From positions 1-64,000 of the forward strand of contig NZ_JAHCLU010000018.1 in NCBI RefSeq assembly GCF_018448785.1: a stretch of 64,000 bases of DNA, given 5' to 3'. This document shows positions 22,687 through 31,805 of this stretch, one piece after another (the stretch's first letter is position 1; each line of letters opens with the position of its first letter). The position numbers and the translations under genes were made by a program. The notes beneath the pieces are model-generated. The model ran no database searches. It worked only from the letters and a program-made list of their open reading frames with translations, and was not told the DNA's origin. Origin of the DNA: Halomonas jincaotanensis (GTDB lineage Bacteria; Pseudomonadota; Gammaproteobacteria; Pseudomonadales; Halomonadaceae).

Positions 22687-23646
22687 ATGAACGCGCGCAG
22701 GACGTTCCTCGCAGGCGCAGTGCTTGCCTGCATCGTGGCAGTCGGGTCGGCATCGCCGGCCTTTGCCTATCCCGACCGTCCGATCCAGGTGATCGTGCCC
22801 TATCCCGCCGGTGGAGGCACCGACATCGTCGCGCGCACGCTGGCCGCGGAGATAGAGAAGGAGCTCGACACTCCCATCAACGTCATCAATCGCGGCGGTG
22901 GCGGCGGCATCGTCGGTTCGAACGCGATCGCACGCGCACAGCCTGACGGTTACACAATCGGCCTCGTGGCGAGCGACATCAGCCTCTACGAGCCGCAGGG
23001 CCTCGCCGACATCAGCTACGAGGACCTCACAGCGATCGGCCAGACCAACGCGCTCGCCTCCAGCATCACGGTCATCGCGGATTCTCCATACCAGACGGTC
23101 GGCGACCTACTGACCGCGATCAAGGAGAACCCGGGCGAGCTGAAGGGCACCGGCGCGCCGCAGAATGCCAACTGGCATGTCGGCTTCCTCGGCCTGATGA
23201 TGGACCAGGGTATCGACCCGAACACCGTGATCTGGGTTCCGACTCAGGGCGGCACTGCCGGCCATCTCGACGTCGCGGCCGGCAACTCGACCTTCTCTAC
23301 CGCCTCGCTTGCCGAGGCGCGGGCGCTGATCGAGAGCGGCAAGCTGCGCGCCCTCGCGGTGATGGCAGACGAGCCAATCGGCATCTTCCCCGACGTCCCG
23401 ACGCTGAAGCAGGAGGGTATCGACTACACGTTCGGCCTGTGGCACGGAGTCGTCGCACCGGCCGGCCTGCCAGACGAGGAGCGCCAGATCCTACTCGATG
23501 CCGTGGAGAATGCGGTCAACAGCGAGTCTTTCCGCAACACGCTGACGGAGCGTGGCTTTACCATCGTGTGGCGCCCGGGCGACGAGTTCCGCGACTTTAT
23601 GAAGTCCGATTACGAAGCCGCGCAGAAGATCTTCGGCGACAACTGA
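22687..23646 (+). CDS. TctC-family periplasmic substrate-binding protein of a tripartite tricarboxylate transporter
   Basis: A 319-residue Bug/TctC protein. The N-terminal signal peptide (basic MNARR, hydrophobic core, cut near ASPAFA) is followed by YPDRPIQVIVPYPAGGGTDIVAR, the family hallmark. Ligand-site segments PGELKGTGAPQNANWH and LAVMADEPI follow. I chose ATG at 22687, preceded by GAGAGG. It opens tctC-tctB-tctA plus a dehydrogenase gene, with short gaps or overlaps, so it is one operon. The substrate is unknown: the family takes citrate, tartrate, aromatic and other carboxylates. No regulator is adjacent. Confidence 0.9.
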   Translation: MNARRTFLAGAVLACIVAVGSASPAFAYPDRPIQVIVPYPAGGGTDIVARTLAAEIEKELDTPINVINRGGGGGIVGSNAIARAQPDGYTIGLVASDISLYEPQGLADISYEDLTAIGQTNALASSITVIADSPYQTVGDLLTAIKENPGELKGTGAPQNANWHVGFLGLMMDQGIDPNTVIWVPTQGGTAGHLDVAAGNSTFSTASLAEARALIESGKLRALAVMADEPIGIFPDVPTLKQEGIDYTFGLWHGVVAPAGLPDEERQILLDAVENAVNSESFRNTLTERGFTIVWRPGDEFRDFMKSDYEAAQKIFGDN

Positions 23647-23667
23647 GCTGACGGATGGAAAACCGGC

Positions 23668-24144
23668 ATGCGTATAGGCGACGGATTGATGGGTATCCTG
23701 GTGACCGCATTGGGAATCGCCATTTTCTGGTACGCGAGCGGTTTTCCGAACACCTCCGGCAGTTATTACGGGCCGGCATTTGTTCCGCAGATCATCGGCA
23801 TCGGTCTGGTGATCTGTGGCGTGATCCTTACGCTTCGCGGGCTTTGCGCCCGCGAGGCTGGATCCTTCGGGTTCAGCCTCGACTACCCCTTCGACCAACC
23901 GCGCGCTGCACCCGCGATCGGCCTGGTCCTGGCGGCCATACTGGCCTTCGTCTTCCTGGGTGAGGCGCTGGGCTTCCAGATCATCACCTTCGCCACCTTG
24001 CTCATTGCCTTCATCTGGACGCGGGGCGGCCTCGTCTTCTGTGCATCGCTGGCACTGGGGCTGACGGTCGCTTTCGACCTGATATTCCGGGTGATGCTGA
24101 AGGTTCCAGTGCCGTCCGGGCCGCTTATTGAGCTGATCTACTGA
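23668..24144 (+). CDS. TctB-family small membrane subunit of a tripartite tricarboxylate transporter
   Basis: A 158-residue protein with four hydrophobic segments: residues 6-22, 31-52, about 78-97, and a split one from 105 to 140. The length and helix pattern match TctB, a poorly conserved membrane partner of TctA. It sits between tctC and tctA and ends one base into the tctA ATG, implying coupled translation. Confidence 0.85.
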   Translation: MRIGDGLMGILVTALGIAIFWYASGFPNTSGSYYGPAFVPQIIGIGLVICGVILTLRGLCAREAGSFGFSLDYPFDQPRAAPAIGLVLAAILAFVFLGEALGFQIITFATLLIAFIWTRGGLVFCASLALGLTVAFDLIFRVMLKVPVPSGPLIELIY

Positions 24145-25640
24145 TGGGCGCAGATCTCCTCGCCGGGCTCGCCATCGTTGCCGAGCCGAGCGTCCTCCTG
24201 ACCATCATCGCCAGCGCGATGTTCGGCTTCGTGGTCGGCGCGTTGCCCGGCCTTACGGCCACCATGGCGGTGGCGCTTCTGGTCCCGGTCACCTTTCTGC
24301 TTCACCCGGTCGCCGCGATCGCCTCGATCGTCTCGGCCTCGGCTATGTCAATCTTCGCGGGCGACATTCCCGGCGCCCTCCTTCGTATGCCCGGCACGCC
24401 GGCCTCGGCCGCTTACATGGAGGAAGCCTATGCGCTGACGCGCAAGGGCGAGGCAGGATTTGTCATCGCTACGAGCGCAACGACGGCAGCGATCGGCGGG
24501 ATCTTCGGCACGGCCGCGCTGATCCTCGCTTCGCCCGCGCTCGCTGACATGGCGCTTCAGTTCTCGAGCTTCGAGTTCTTCTGGCTCGGTTGCCTTGGCC
24601 TTAGCTGTGCCGTCTTCGTGTCCGGAGACGACGTGCCCAAGGGCTTGATCGCGCTGCTGATCGGCCTCCTGATCTCGACCGTCGGCATGGACTACGGTAC
24701 CGCCTATCCGCGCTTCACCTTCGGCAGCAACGAGCTGATGGACGGCGTGTCGTTCATCCCGGCGCTGATCGGCATGTTCGCGCTGCCGGAGATCGTGCGG
24801 TCCCTCTCCTCGACGAAGACGATCGATGACGTTCCGCAACTCGGCAGCAAGGAGTCCTGGAGCAAGGTGCGCGTCGCCCTCCGCAAGTACTGGACCGGCG
24901 CCTTGCGCGGCAGCTCGCTCGGCACGGTGATCGGTGCACTGCCGGGGGCCGGCGCCGACATCGCCTCGTGGATCTCCTTCGCCGTTGCGAAGCGCTTCTC
25001 CAAGGAGCCGAAGAAATGGGGCACAGGCCACATCGAGGGCATCGTCAGCGCCGGCGCGTCCAACAATGCGGCACTGGCGAGCGCGTGGATTCCCGCCCTC
25101 GTTTTCGCGATTCCCGGCGACACGATCACCGCCATCGCGATCGGTGTGCTTTACATGCAGGGCATGAACCCCGGCCCGACCATCTTCATCAACAATGCGG
25201 ACATGGTCTATGCGGTGTTCATTGTCTTCCTCATCGCGAACTTGCTGCTGGTTCCGTTCGGCTGGGCCGCGATGCGCGTGGCCGGGACCATTCTGCGCAT
25301 CCCCCAGGGCCTGATCGCGCCGACACTCCTGGTCATGGCCTCGATCGGTGCCTTCGCGATCAACAACGACATGTTTGGCCTGCTCGTCATGCTGGCGCTG
25401 GGAGTCCTCGCGTTCCTAATGAATGGCGCCGGATTGCCGCTCGCGCCTACGGTGCTCGGCATCGTGCTCGGCCAGATCGTTGAGAAGAACCTGATTCAGT
25501 CGCTCATCAGCACGCAGGGCGACGTGTTCGCATTCTTCGAGCGTCCGCTCTCAGCCTTTCTCGGTGTGCTCACCATCCTTGTCTGGACAGTGCCTCTGGT
25601 GCGTTTCGCCTATGGGAGGTTCCGCCCGAAGGTCCGGTGA
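24144..25640 (+). CDS. TctA-family large membrane subunit of a tripartite tricarboxylate transporter
   Basis: A 498-residue polytopic permease. The conserved repeats are GALPGLTATMAVALLVPVT near residue 35 and GALPGAGADIASWISFAVAKR near residue 265, plus GDIPGALLRMPGTP. It drives secondary uptake of a carboxylate bound by TctC across the inner membrane. It follows tctB with a one-base overlap, and the dehydrogenase gene follows after 49 bases. Confidence 0.92.
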   Translation: MGADLLAGLAIVAEPSVLLTIIASAMFGFVVGALPGLTATMAVALLVPVTFLLHPVAAIASIVSASAMSIFAGDIPGALLRMPGTPASAAYMEEAYALTRKGEAGFVIATSATTAAIGGIFGTAALILASPALADMALQFSSFEFFWLGCLGLSCAVFVSGDDVPKGLIALLIGLLISTVGMDYGTAYPRFTFGSNELMDGVSFIPALIGMFALPEIVRSLSSTKTIDDVPQLGSKESWSKVRVALRKYWTGALRGSSLGTVIGALPGAGADIASWISFAVAKRFSKEPKKWGTGHIEGIVSAGASNNAALASAWIPALVFAIPGDTITAIAIGVLYMQGMNPGPTIFINNADMVYAVFIVFLIANLLLVPFGWAAMRVAGTILRIPQGLIAPTLLVMASIGAFAINNDMFGLLVMLALGVLAFLMNGAGLPLAPTVLGIVLGQIVEKNLIQSLISTQGDVFAFFERPLSAFLGVLTILVWTVPLVRFAYGRFRPKVR

Positions 25641-25689
25641 GGTCTCCCCGACCGTCCAGACGCTATAACCTAAGAATCAAGGGTTTCTG

Positions 25690-27087
25690 ATGAACCACCA
25701 CACTTATTTTTCCGCTGGGCGGGAGCCAGTCGACACCTGCATCGTCGGGACCGGGGACTTCGGACGCAGCTTCCTCGCGCAGGGGCGGCGAGTGCCGCTG
25801 ATGCGCTGCCGGATCGCGATCGATCTCGACGCCTCGCGTGCAGCGGCCACGATGCACGCCGTCGGCATCGACGAGACGCAGATCCGCATCTGCGCCGATT
25901 CCTCGGAAGCGAAAGCCGCCTGGAAAGAAGGTGCCTACATTGCCGCCGACGATCTCGCCACCGTGATCAACCTCCCTTTCCAGGTGCTGGTGGAGGCGAC
26001 CGGCCACCCCGAGGGCGGCGCGCGCTACTGCCGCATGGCGATCGAGGCGGGGCGTCACGTCGCGCTAGTCTCCAAAGAGGTAGACAGCGTCGTGGGGCCT
26101 GGTCTCGACGCCATGGCGCGCCGCCACGGCCGTGTCGTCACGCCCGTCGACGGCGATCAGCCGAGCCTGTTGATCGGCCTCGTCACCTGGGCCGAGACGC
26201 TCGGCCTCGAGATCCTCTCGGCCGGCAAGTCCAGCGAATACGACTACGTCTACGATCCCGCGACCGAGACCATCGCCAGCAACGGTCGCGACTATGACGT
26301 GACCGGCTTCTCAGCCATTGATAGGCTCGGGGACCGCGACGCCGCCGAGATCGCCGCCCGGCGATCGGAGATCGCTTCGGCCCTCTCCCAGCGCATTCCA
26401 CCAGATGCCTGCGAATTGACGCTCTCCGCCAACGGCGTTGGATTCGGTGCCGACAAGCCGATGCTGCACGCGCCGATCGCTCGGATCGACGAAGTGCCGA
26501 GCTTCCTCTCCCCGAAATCCGACGGAGGGCTGCTGTCCTCGACGCCGGTGCTCGACGTCTTCCACTGTCTGCGCGGCAAGGACGAGATCAGCTTCGCCGG
26601 CGGCGTTTTCGTGGTCGTGCGCTGCAACGACCAGGCCACCTGGGCGATGCTGCAGGGCAAGGGCCATGTGCTGAGCCGCAACGGCAGGACGGCGATGCTC
26701 TACCTGCCGCGCCATCTCCTAGGGCTGGAGGCGGCGACGAGCATTCTCGAGGCCGCTCTACACGGCGTCTCGACCGGGGCCACCGAGCCGCGGCATCACA
26801 CCGATCTCGTCGCCTGCGCCGACATCGACCTCGAAGCCGGCACCATTCTCCAGATGGGTGGTCACCACCACGAGATCCCTGGCGTTTCGACCAGGATGGT
26901 GCCCGCGGGTCCGATCGCGCCAGAGTCGCCGGTACCGTTCTACCTCGCCGCGCATCGCAAACTCGTCCGTCCGGTCGGAAAAGGCGACTTCATCGTTCTC
27001 GCCGACCTCGAGATCGATCCGGGCTCAGAGCTTCTCAGGCTCAGACAGGCGCAGGATGCACATTTTTTCGGTGAACAAGCGCAGTGA
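25690..27087 (+). CDS. NAD(P)-dependent homoserine dehydrogenase-like oxidoreductase with SAF domain
   Basis: A 465-residue protein. The N-terminal Rossmann segment is CIVGTGDFGRSF, followed by EATGHPEGGARY and the homoserine-dehydrogenase-like SKEVDSVVGP and DGDQPSLL. The C-terminal SAF-type domain is HHTDLVACADIDLEAGTIL and LAAHRKLVRPVGKGDFI. This two-domain family occurs beside sugar-acid and hydroxy-acid catabolic genes and is not a biosynthetic ThrA-type enzyme. Its place behind a tripartite transporter suggests it oxidises the imported carboxylate, which is inference; the substrate cannot be read from the sequence. Confidence 0.75.
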   Translation: MNHHTYFSAGREPVDTCIVGTGDFGRSFLAQGRRVPLMRCRIAIDLDASRAAATMHAVGIDETQIRICADSSEAKAAWKEGAYIAADDLATVINLPFQVLVEATGHPEGGARYCRMAIEAGRHVALVSKEVDSVVGPGLDAMARRHGRVVTPVDGDQPSLLIGLVTWAETLGLEILSAGKSSEYDYVYDPATETIASNGRDYDVTGFSAIDRLGDRDAAEIAARRSEIASALSQRIPPDACELTLSANGVGFGADKPMLHAPIARIDEVPSFLSPKSDGGLLSSTPVLDVFHCLRGKDEISFAGGVFVVVRCNDQATWAMLQGKGHVLSRNGRTAMLYLPRHLLGLEAATSILEAALHGVSTGATEPRHHTDLVACADIDLEAGTILQMGGHHHEIPGVSTRMVPAGPIAPESPVPFYLAAHRKLVRPVGKGDFIVLADLEIDPGSELLRLRQAQDAHFFGEQAQ

Positions 27088-27179
27088 GGGAGAAAAGCGT
27101 GAACGGGGAAGGCCCATACCCGTTCCCCGCTCTCGGAAAGTTCGACCTTAGTGACTATTAGGATGCTTCCTGTCGGTGG

Positions 27180-27494
27180 TTACTTTCCTGATACCTTAGC
27201 CTGGAAGCGCTCCCTCCCCGCCAACAATTTCAGTATCAACAGCGCAAACTGCCTTCCCGTCTCCTCGTCCTCCAGCAATGGCATGGAGAGCTTCTCGTGG
27301 TCGCTCATGGCGTCGAGCACGGCGTCGGTGACCCGCTTGGGGCACAGGCCGTGCATCACCTGATCCTCGTTGTGGCTTTGGACCTGGGCCATTACCGCCT
27401 CGTCGCGCTGGATCCGGTCGGCGATGCCGTTGGCGAAGTGCAGCTTGTCACCGTCGCTGACTTCGGCGCCGTAGAGGTCGTTGAGCTTGTCCAT
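27180..27494 (-). pseudogene. C-terminal fragment of type I restriction enzyme HsdR
   Basis: The frame reads as the last ~100 residues of an HsdR subunit: LNDLYGAEVSDGDKLHFANG, then HNEDQVMHGLCPKRVTDAVL and GRQFALLILKLL. No helicase or endonuclease domain is present and the upstream side runs directly into the headless umuC on the other strand, with overlapping ends at 27475-27494. It is a junction scar of a rearrangement, not a working gene. Confidence 0.6.
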
Positions 27495-28476
27495 CGATGA
27501 GATGTTCGTGCGCTTCGATGGCTTTGAGGCCGGCCCGCTGCTCGAGCACGCCCGCGCGCTGCATCACCAGGTGCGCCAGTACACCGGCATTCCGGTCTGC
27601 GTGGTGGTGGCCCCCACGCGCACCCTGGCCAAGCTCGCTAATCGCGCCGCGAAGAAAATCCCCGGCTACCAGGGCGTCTGCGTGCTCCACCCCGGTAGCC
27701 CGGAGACCCACAGCCTCCTGCAGCGCACCGCGTTGGGCGATGTCTGGGGCGTCGGTCGTCGCCTGGTCGAAAAGCTCGCCCTGAGGGATGTCCGCACGGC
27801 GTGGGATCTCGCCCAGCAGGATCATAAACAGATCAAGCGGCGATTCAGCACCACGCTCGAGCGCACCGTGCTTGAGCTCCAGGGCATCGCCGCCATCGAC
27901 ATGAACGATAACGACGCACCCCGCCAGCGCATCATGACCAGTCGATCGTTCGGCAAGCTCACCGGCGACCTGGTCGAGATCGGCGAAGCGATCCGTCAGC
28001 ACGCCCAACGCAGTGCCGAAAAGCTCCGCCAGCAAGACAGCCTGACCCGAGCGGTCTACGTGTTCCTCAAGACCAACCCGCACCGCCCCGACCTGCTGCA
28101 ATACTCCCCTAGCGCCGTGGTCGAGCTGGAACGCCCCACCGATGACAGCCGCGAGATCCTCCACGCCGCCAGCCGCACCCTGCAGGCCATCTATCGGCCT
28201 AAGTATCGCTTCATGAAAGCCGGCGTGATGCTGATCGACCTCGTCGACGCCAACCGGCAGCAGCTCTCGCTGCTCGATTCGGCACAAAGCGAGGCTGAGC
28301 GCGAGCGCAGCGCCAAGCTGATGGCCGCGATGGACGACCTGAATCAGAAGATGGGACGCGGTACCGTCACGCTGGGTCGGCCCAGCCCCCGTGCCGCCTG
28401 GCACCTGCGCTGCGCGAACCGCACGCCACGCTGGACGACGCGGTGGAGTGAGCTAGCCAACGTCAAAGCGCGATAG
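27475..28476 (+). pseudogene. umuC: 5'-truncated umuC (error-prone polymerase V subunit)
   Basis: About 330 residues remain of a Y-family polymerase of about 420. The frame enters at the catalytic SIDE motif and continues through GIPVCVVVAPTRTLAKLANRAAKK, GDVWGVGRRLVEKL (the helix-hairpin-helix) and SRSFGKL in the little finger. The first ~100 residues, with the remaining palm carboxylate and finger domain, are absent, and an in-frame TAG sits just upstream at 27472. Without them no polymerase activity is expected. No umuD is adjacent. A strong terminator hairpin follows. Confidence 0.8.
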
Positions 28477-28502
28477 CAACAGGAGAGCAAAATAGAAACG
28501 AG

Positions 28503-28531
28503 AAAGCCCAACCTTCACAGGTTGGGCTTTT
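28503..28531 (+). terminator. Rho-independent terminator after umuC
   Basis: AAAGCCCAACCT pairs perfectly with AGGTTGGGCTTT around TCAC, ending in TTTT. It lies 27 bases past the umuC stop and would work in both directions. The following 200 bases up to the SRAP fragment hold nothing I can identify. Confidence 0.85.
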
Positions 28532-28740
28532 GCCTTCTCTTCCATGATGGCTTCTCACGAACATCCTGTCCGCGCGTCCTTGTGTGCAGTGAGCGTCCGT
28601 GCTCGATCTTCCCTGATGAGCCCTCCATGGCTCTATGGATTCAACGTAACAGCTCTCAAAAGATTCATAATTAATGCACATTAATTACGCGTGTAGGAAA
28701 TTGCCGATAGAAAGATGGAGTCATTGGCCATACCAGAGGC

Positions 28741-29050
28741 TCATGCAGGATTGATCAGCGCCGCATCCTCGTCATTCCCCGACCGGTTCACGCGAGTGCT
28801 TACCGGCCAGTGCGTGATCAGCCCGGCATCCAGATGATGCACCACGCTGCGTATTGTCTCGCGGTCGGTCAGGTCGGGGTCGAGCCACGGCTCGAGGCTC
28901 TCAGCATCCAAAGCCAGCGGCATGCGCGAGTGGACCTCCTTGGCAGACCCGCGCCGGCTCGGTGATGATCGCGCAGCCCGGCGTGCCATCCGCCCGCTCG
29001 GCCCAGATCCCCGCCAGCCAGAGCGGCTCGCGATCCTCGCAGAATAGACA
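28741..29050 (-). pseudogene. C-terminal fragment of an SRAP (YedK/HMCES-like) protein, frameshifted
   Basis: Two frames together give the second half of an SRAP domain: EDREPLWLAGIWAERADG and CAIITEPA in one frame, then after a shift near 28948 KEVHSRMPLALD, WLDPDL and WPVSTRVN. SRAP proteins form protein-DNA crosslinks at abasic sites in single-stranded DNA. The matching N-terminal part lies at 30389-30520, on the other side of an insertion sequence, in the same orientation. About 45 residues of the middle are missing, so the gene is dead. Confidence 0.7.
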
Positions 29051-29054
29051 TGAT

Positions 29055-30388
29055 GGATTGACCTGCCCCTCCTCAACGTCGTGGGTTACGTTGAGGTTGA
29101 GGCACCAACACAGAGCCACTATTGAGGGAGGCAGGTCATGAAACAGTCTAACGCAACTCAGCAAACCATTGTGGAACGCACTGTCGCCGAGCGGCTCAAC
29201 GCCGCCAGCGACGTTCCATGCCGCCTATATCGGGCTAGATGTCCACAAGGCGAGCATCTCCGTCTCCATCGCCGAGGCGGGGCGGCATGAGCCCGAGTTC
29301 CGTGGCGAGATCCCCAACGCGCCCAAGGCCATCGACACGCTGATTCGCCAACTGAGCGAGCGCTTCGACGGGCAGCCTCTGCTGTTCAACTACGAGGCGG
29401 GCCCCTGCGGTTATGGGGTCTATCACCAGGTCCAGGCCGGTGGCCATGATTGTGAGGTCGTCGCCCCCACCTTGATCCCCCAGCGGGCCGGGGATCGCGT
29501 CAAGACCGACCGCCGTGATGCGCAGAGGCTGGCCCGTCTGTTGCGTTCCGGCGAGCTGACGCCGGTGTGGGTGCCTACCCCGGAGCAGGAGGCGATCCGC
29601 GACCTGACACGGGCCCGTGAGGACATGAAGGCCATCGAGCTCAAGGCGCGACAGCGGCTGAGCGCCTTCTTGATGCGACATGGCAAGGTCCATGGCGGCA
29701 AGAGCAAGTGGGGCCAGGCTCACTTCCGCTGGCTGGAGACCGTCCGCTTCGACACCCCCGGTTCTCATTCTGATTGTCGCTGGCTTCTCATCCAGATTGA
29801 CGCGCTACAGACGCCAGGGTGGCATCACCAGGACCGGCAACGCCCATGTGCGACGCGTGCTGGTGGAGGCCGCCTGGCGCTACCGCTTCCCGGCGCGCAA
29901 GACGCGCACCATTCAGCGGCGGGCGGAGAAGACCTCGCCAGCGGTGCAGGCCATCGCCTGGGAGGCCCAGAAGCGCCTGTGCGGGCGTTACCGCCGACTG
30001 GCCGCCACCGGCAAGGTCAAGCAACAGGTCATCACGGCCGTGGCGCGGGAGTCGGCCGGCTTCCTGTGGGCGATTGCCTGCGAGGCCATGGGCAAACCGC
30101 ACGGCAGCCGGGCAACCGCATGACAGTGGCGTCCCAGTGCCTACGGGTCAGGGAGCGTTGGGCCGGTGGGAGAACCCCTGACCTCCCGATGAGGTCCCTG
30201 CCTTGCAAGGCAGGGTAACCCTCGCTTATAGACCAGGGCAGCTCCGCGACGAAGTGATGACAGGTCGGTACCCAACCCACGAATACCAGAGAGATCCACC
30301 GTCGCTGATCGCCCCTCGCTTCCTGGCCCGTAGGTATTGAGGACAACCGCATGCACCCGAGCCAACCGAACCCTTGACAGGTCAATCC
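29055..30388 (+). mobile_element. Degenerate IS110-family insertion sequence inside the SRAP gene
   Basis: The ends carry an 11-bp perfect inverted repeat, GGATTGACCTG at 29055-29065 and its complement at 30378-30388. Inside is a broken IS110/IS1111-type transposase. The 1334-bp length is shorter than typical for the family, in line with a large internal deletion in the transposase. The SRAP gene fragments abut both ends. Confidence 0.7.
29139..30123 (+). pseudogene. Broken IS110-family transposase
   Basis: The N-terminal DEDD domain is readable as AAYIGLDVHKASISVSIAEAG, LFNYEAGPCGYG and KTDRRDAQRLARLLRSGELTPVWVP. The C-terminal IS116/IS110/IS902 domain appears in another frame as GGITRTGNAHVRRVLVEAAW and AIAWEAQKRLCGRY. 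A one-base shift near 29215 separates the start ATG (29139) from the catalytic domain. Near 29760 the frame jumps and about 130 residues between WLETVRFDTP and the C-terminal domain are missing. It cannot transpose by itself. Confidence 0.8.
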
Positions 30389-30520
30389 ATACCAGCGGGA
30401 GGTGGCCACTTTTTCCACGGTGGCGTTGATCGGCTGCAGCGCCTTCTCCCTCACCCAGTGCGGCCGATAGCCCCACCACTGCTCATCCATCACCAGCGGC
30501 GCCTTCGATACGAGATTTCT
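30389..30520 (-). pseudogene. N-terminal fragment of the SRAP (YedK/HMCES-like) gene
   Basis: The minus strand encodes VMDEQWWGYRPHWVREKALQ and PINATVEKVATSR, matching the SRAP pattern of 'WG--PHW', then 'INA--E'. It stops at the insertion sequence end. The catalytic N-terminal Cys region is not seen upstream in any frame. The 500 bases from here to the phasin gene contain small open frames without recognisable features. Confidence 0.55.
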
Positions 30521-31036
30521 CCTGAGAGGGAGACAAACTCGGCAATTTGGACTTCCGCCAATGCCTGAGCGGGCGGGCGCACGTTCTGACCTGTGTCATT
30601 AGATCCAGCCGCCTTGCTGGTCGCCTGTGTCAGGGTAGCAAGGCCTGACCTCAAGACGTCACTGGGCTGTTGCCTTACCAGCATAGAGGGACTACAGCAG
30701 GACGCTACAGGATACTGACAACGGCTGGTCTCTCATCAAAGACAGCGTGTCGCCGCCGCAAGCCCTTGACGGCCCGCCATGGTGATCGCCAGGTTAAGCC
30801 GCCTTGAAGCAGTTTCGGATCCTTCATTGGAGTTCCTGCCGGGGCATCTTCGGTGAGGTGTCGCCATCCCCCCTTCGGGGTGCCGCGGCTTAAGTGTCGT
30901 CTCACCCCCATCGAAGGCGCAGCGCTTTCCTCATACCCCGGCTCCTGGAATGTTGCACTGCACAAATTTTCCTGGTAGTGTGCACGTCATCAGGGCGGGG
31001 ATCTCCCGTTCGTTCAGAACCTTGGAGGTTCTCACC

Positions 31037-31480
31037 ATGACCAACGCATTTGATACCAAGCAGATCACCGAGCAGTTTGAATCCATGTTCTTCGCGCCGG
31101 CTCGTGCCTACGCTGAGCTTTCCGTGGACTACACCGAGAAGCTGGTCAACGCCCAGCTCGACGCTGGCAAGGCGTACTCCGACACCAGCCTGGCGCAGCT
31201 GCGCAACCTCATGAACGTCAAGGATGCCGAAGGCCTCTGCGACTACATGGAAGGCCAGCAGCAAGTCGCCAAGGACCTGACCGAGCGCCTGAAAGGCGAT
31301 GCCGAGAAGGTCGTGGCCCTGCAGCAGGACTTCGCCAAGGACAGCCAGAGGCTGACCGAAGAGAACGTCAAGCAGAGCCAGAAGCTTGTCGAAGAAAACG
31401 TCGAGAAGACCCAGAAGGCTGCCGAGAGCAAGGCCAAGCAGGCGACTGATACCAGCGCCAAGACTGCCAAGTCTGCCTGA
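31037..31480 (+). CDS. phaP: Phasin family protein (PHA granule-associated)
   Basis: A 147-residue helical, Lys/Glu/Gln-rich protein beginning MTNAFDTKQITEQFESMFFAPARAY, with AELSVDYTEKLVNAQLDAG and a Lys/Ala-rich coiled tail (EENVEKTQKAAESKAKQ). Phasins coat polyhydroxyalkanoate granules. The start follows TTGGAGG at 9-base spacing. A long palindromic terminator follows. The partner synthase phaC lies 12.6 kb downstream, although phaP and phaC are usually neighbours in Halomonas, so either this copy was moved or material was inserted between them. Confidence 0.85.
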   Translation: MTNAFDTKQITEQFESMFFAPARAYAELSVDYTEKLVNAQLDAGKAYSDTSLAQLRNLMNVKDAEGLCDYMEGQQQVAKDLTERLKGDAEKVVALQQDFAKDSQRLTEENVKQSQKLVEENVEKTQKAAESKAKQATDTSAKTAKSA

Positions 31481-31520
31481 TCCAGGCGCCGGCCATGCCG
31501 GAGCACTGACAGGGTAAACC

Positions 31521-31553
31521 CAAGGGCCGCCGATCATTGATCGGCGGCCCTTG
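31521..31553 (+). terminator. Long perfect palindrome terminating phaP
   Basis: CAAGGGCCGCCGATCA and its exact reverse complement flank a single T, a 16-bp perfect hairpin. The trailing TTGTTG is a weak U-tract. The 250 bases from here to the next gene contain no gene I can support, only a minus-strand frame without recognisable domains. Confidence 0.7.
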
Positions 31554-31805
31554 TTGTGGGGAAACAGTTTGTTGGTGAACGCAAACGGGTAGTGAAAACA
31601 AATGACTCGATTACGCGTGTGGTTCAGCTAACTTCAAAAGCCGGTAGGGCATGGCATCGTCGGTGTTCTCGCGCTCCCAACAGCAGGCGCCGTAAAACGC
31701 TTGGCCGGAAAGTACCTGCTGAAGCGCTCGATGAACGACTATCCTTGGCACTATAAGCCAGTATTGCGACGACCCCTTGACCCTTAGCAACGTGGAGCCT
31801 TCACA

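Noticed and set aside
27101..27130. Hairpin after the SAF-domain dehydrogenase
   Set aside because: GAACGGG and CCCGTTC can pair, but the loop is long and there is no T-tract, so terminator function is not supported.
30705..30965. Minus-strand frame of 86 codons before phaP
   Set aside because: No recognisable motif, no ribosome binding site, and it overlaps the phaP promoter region.
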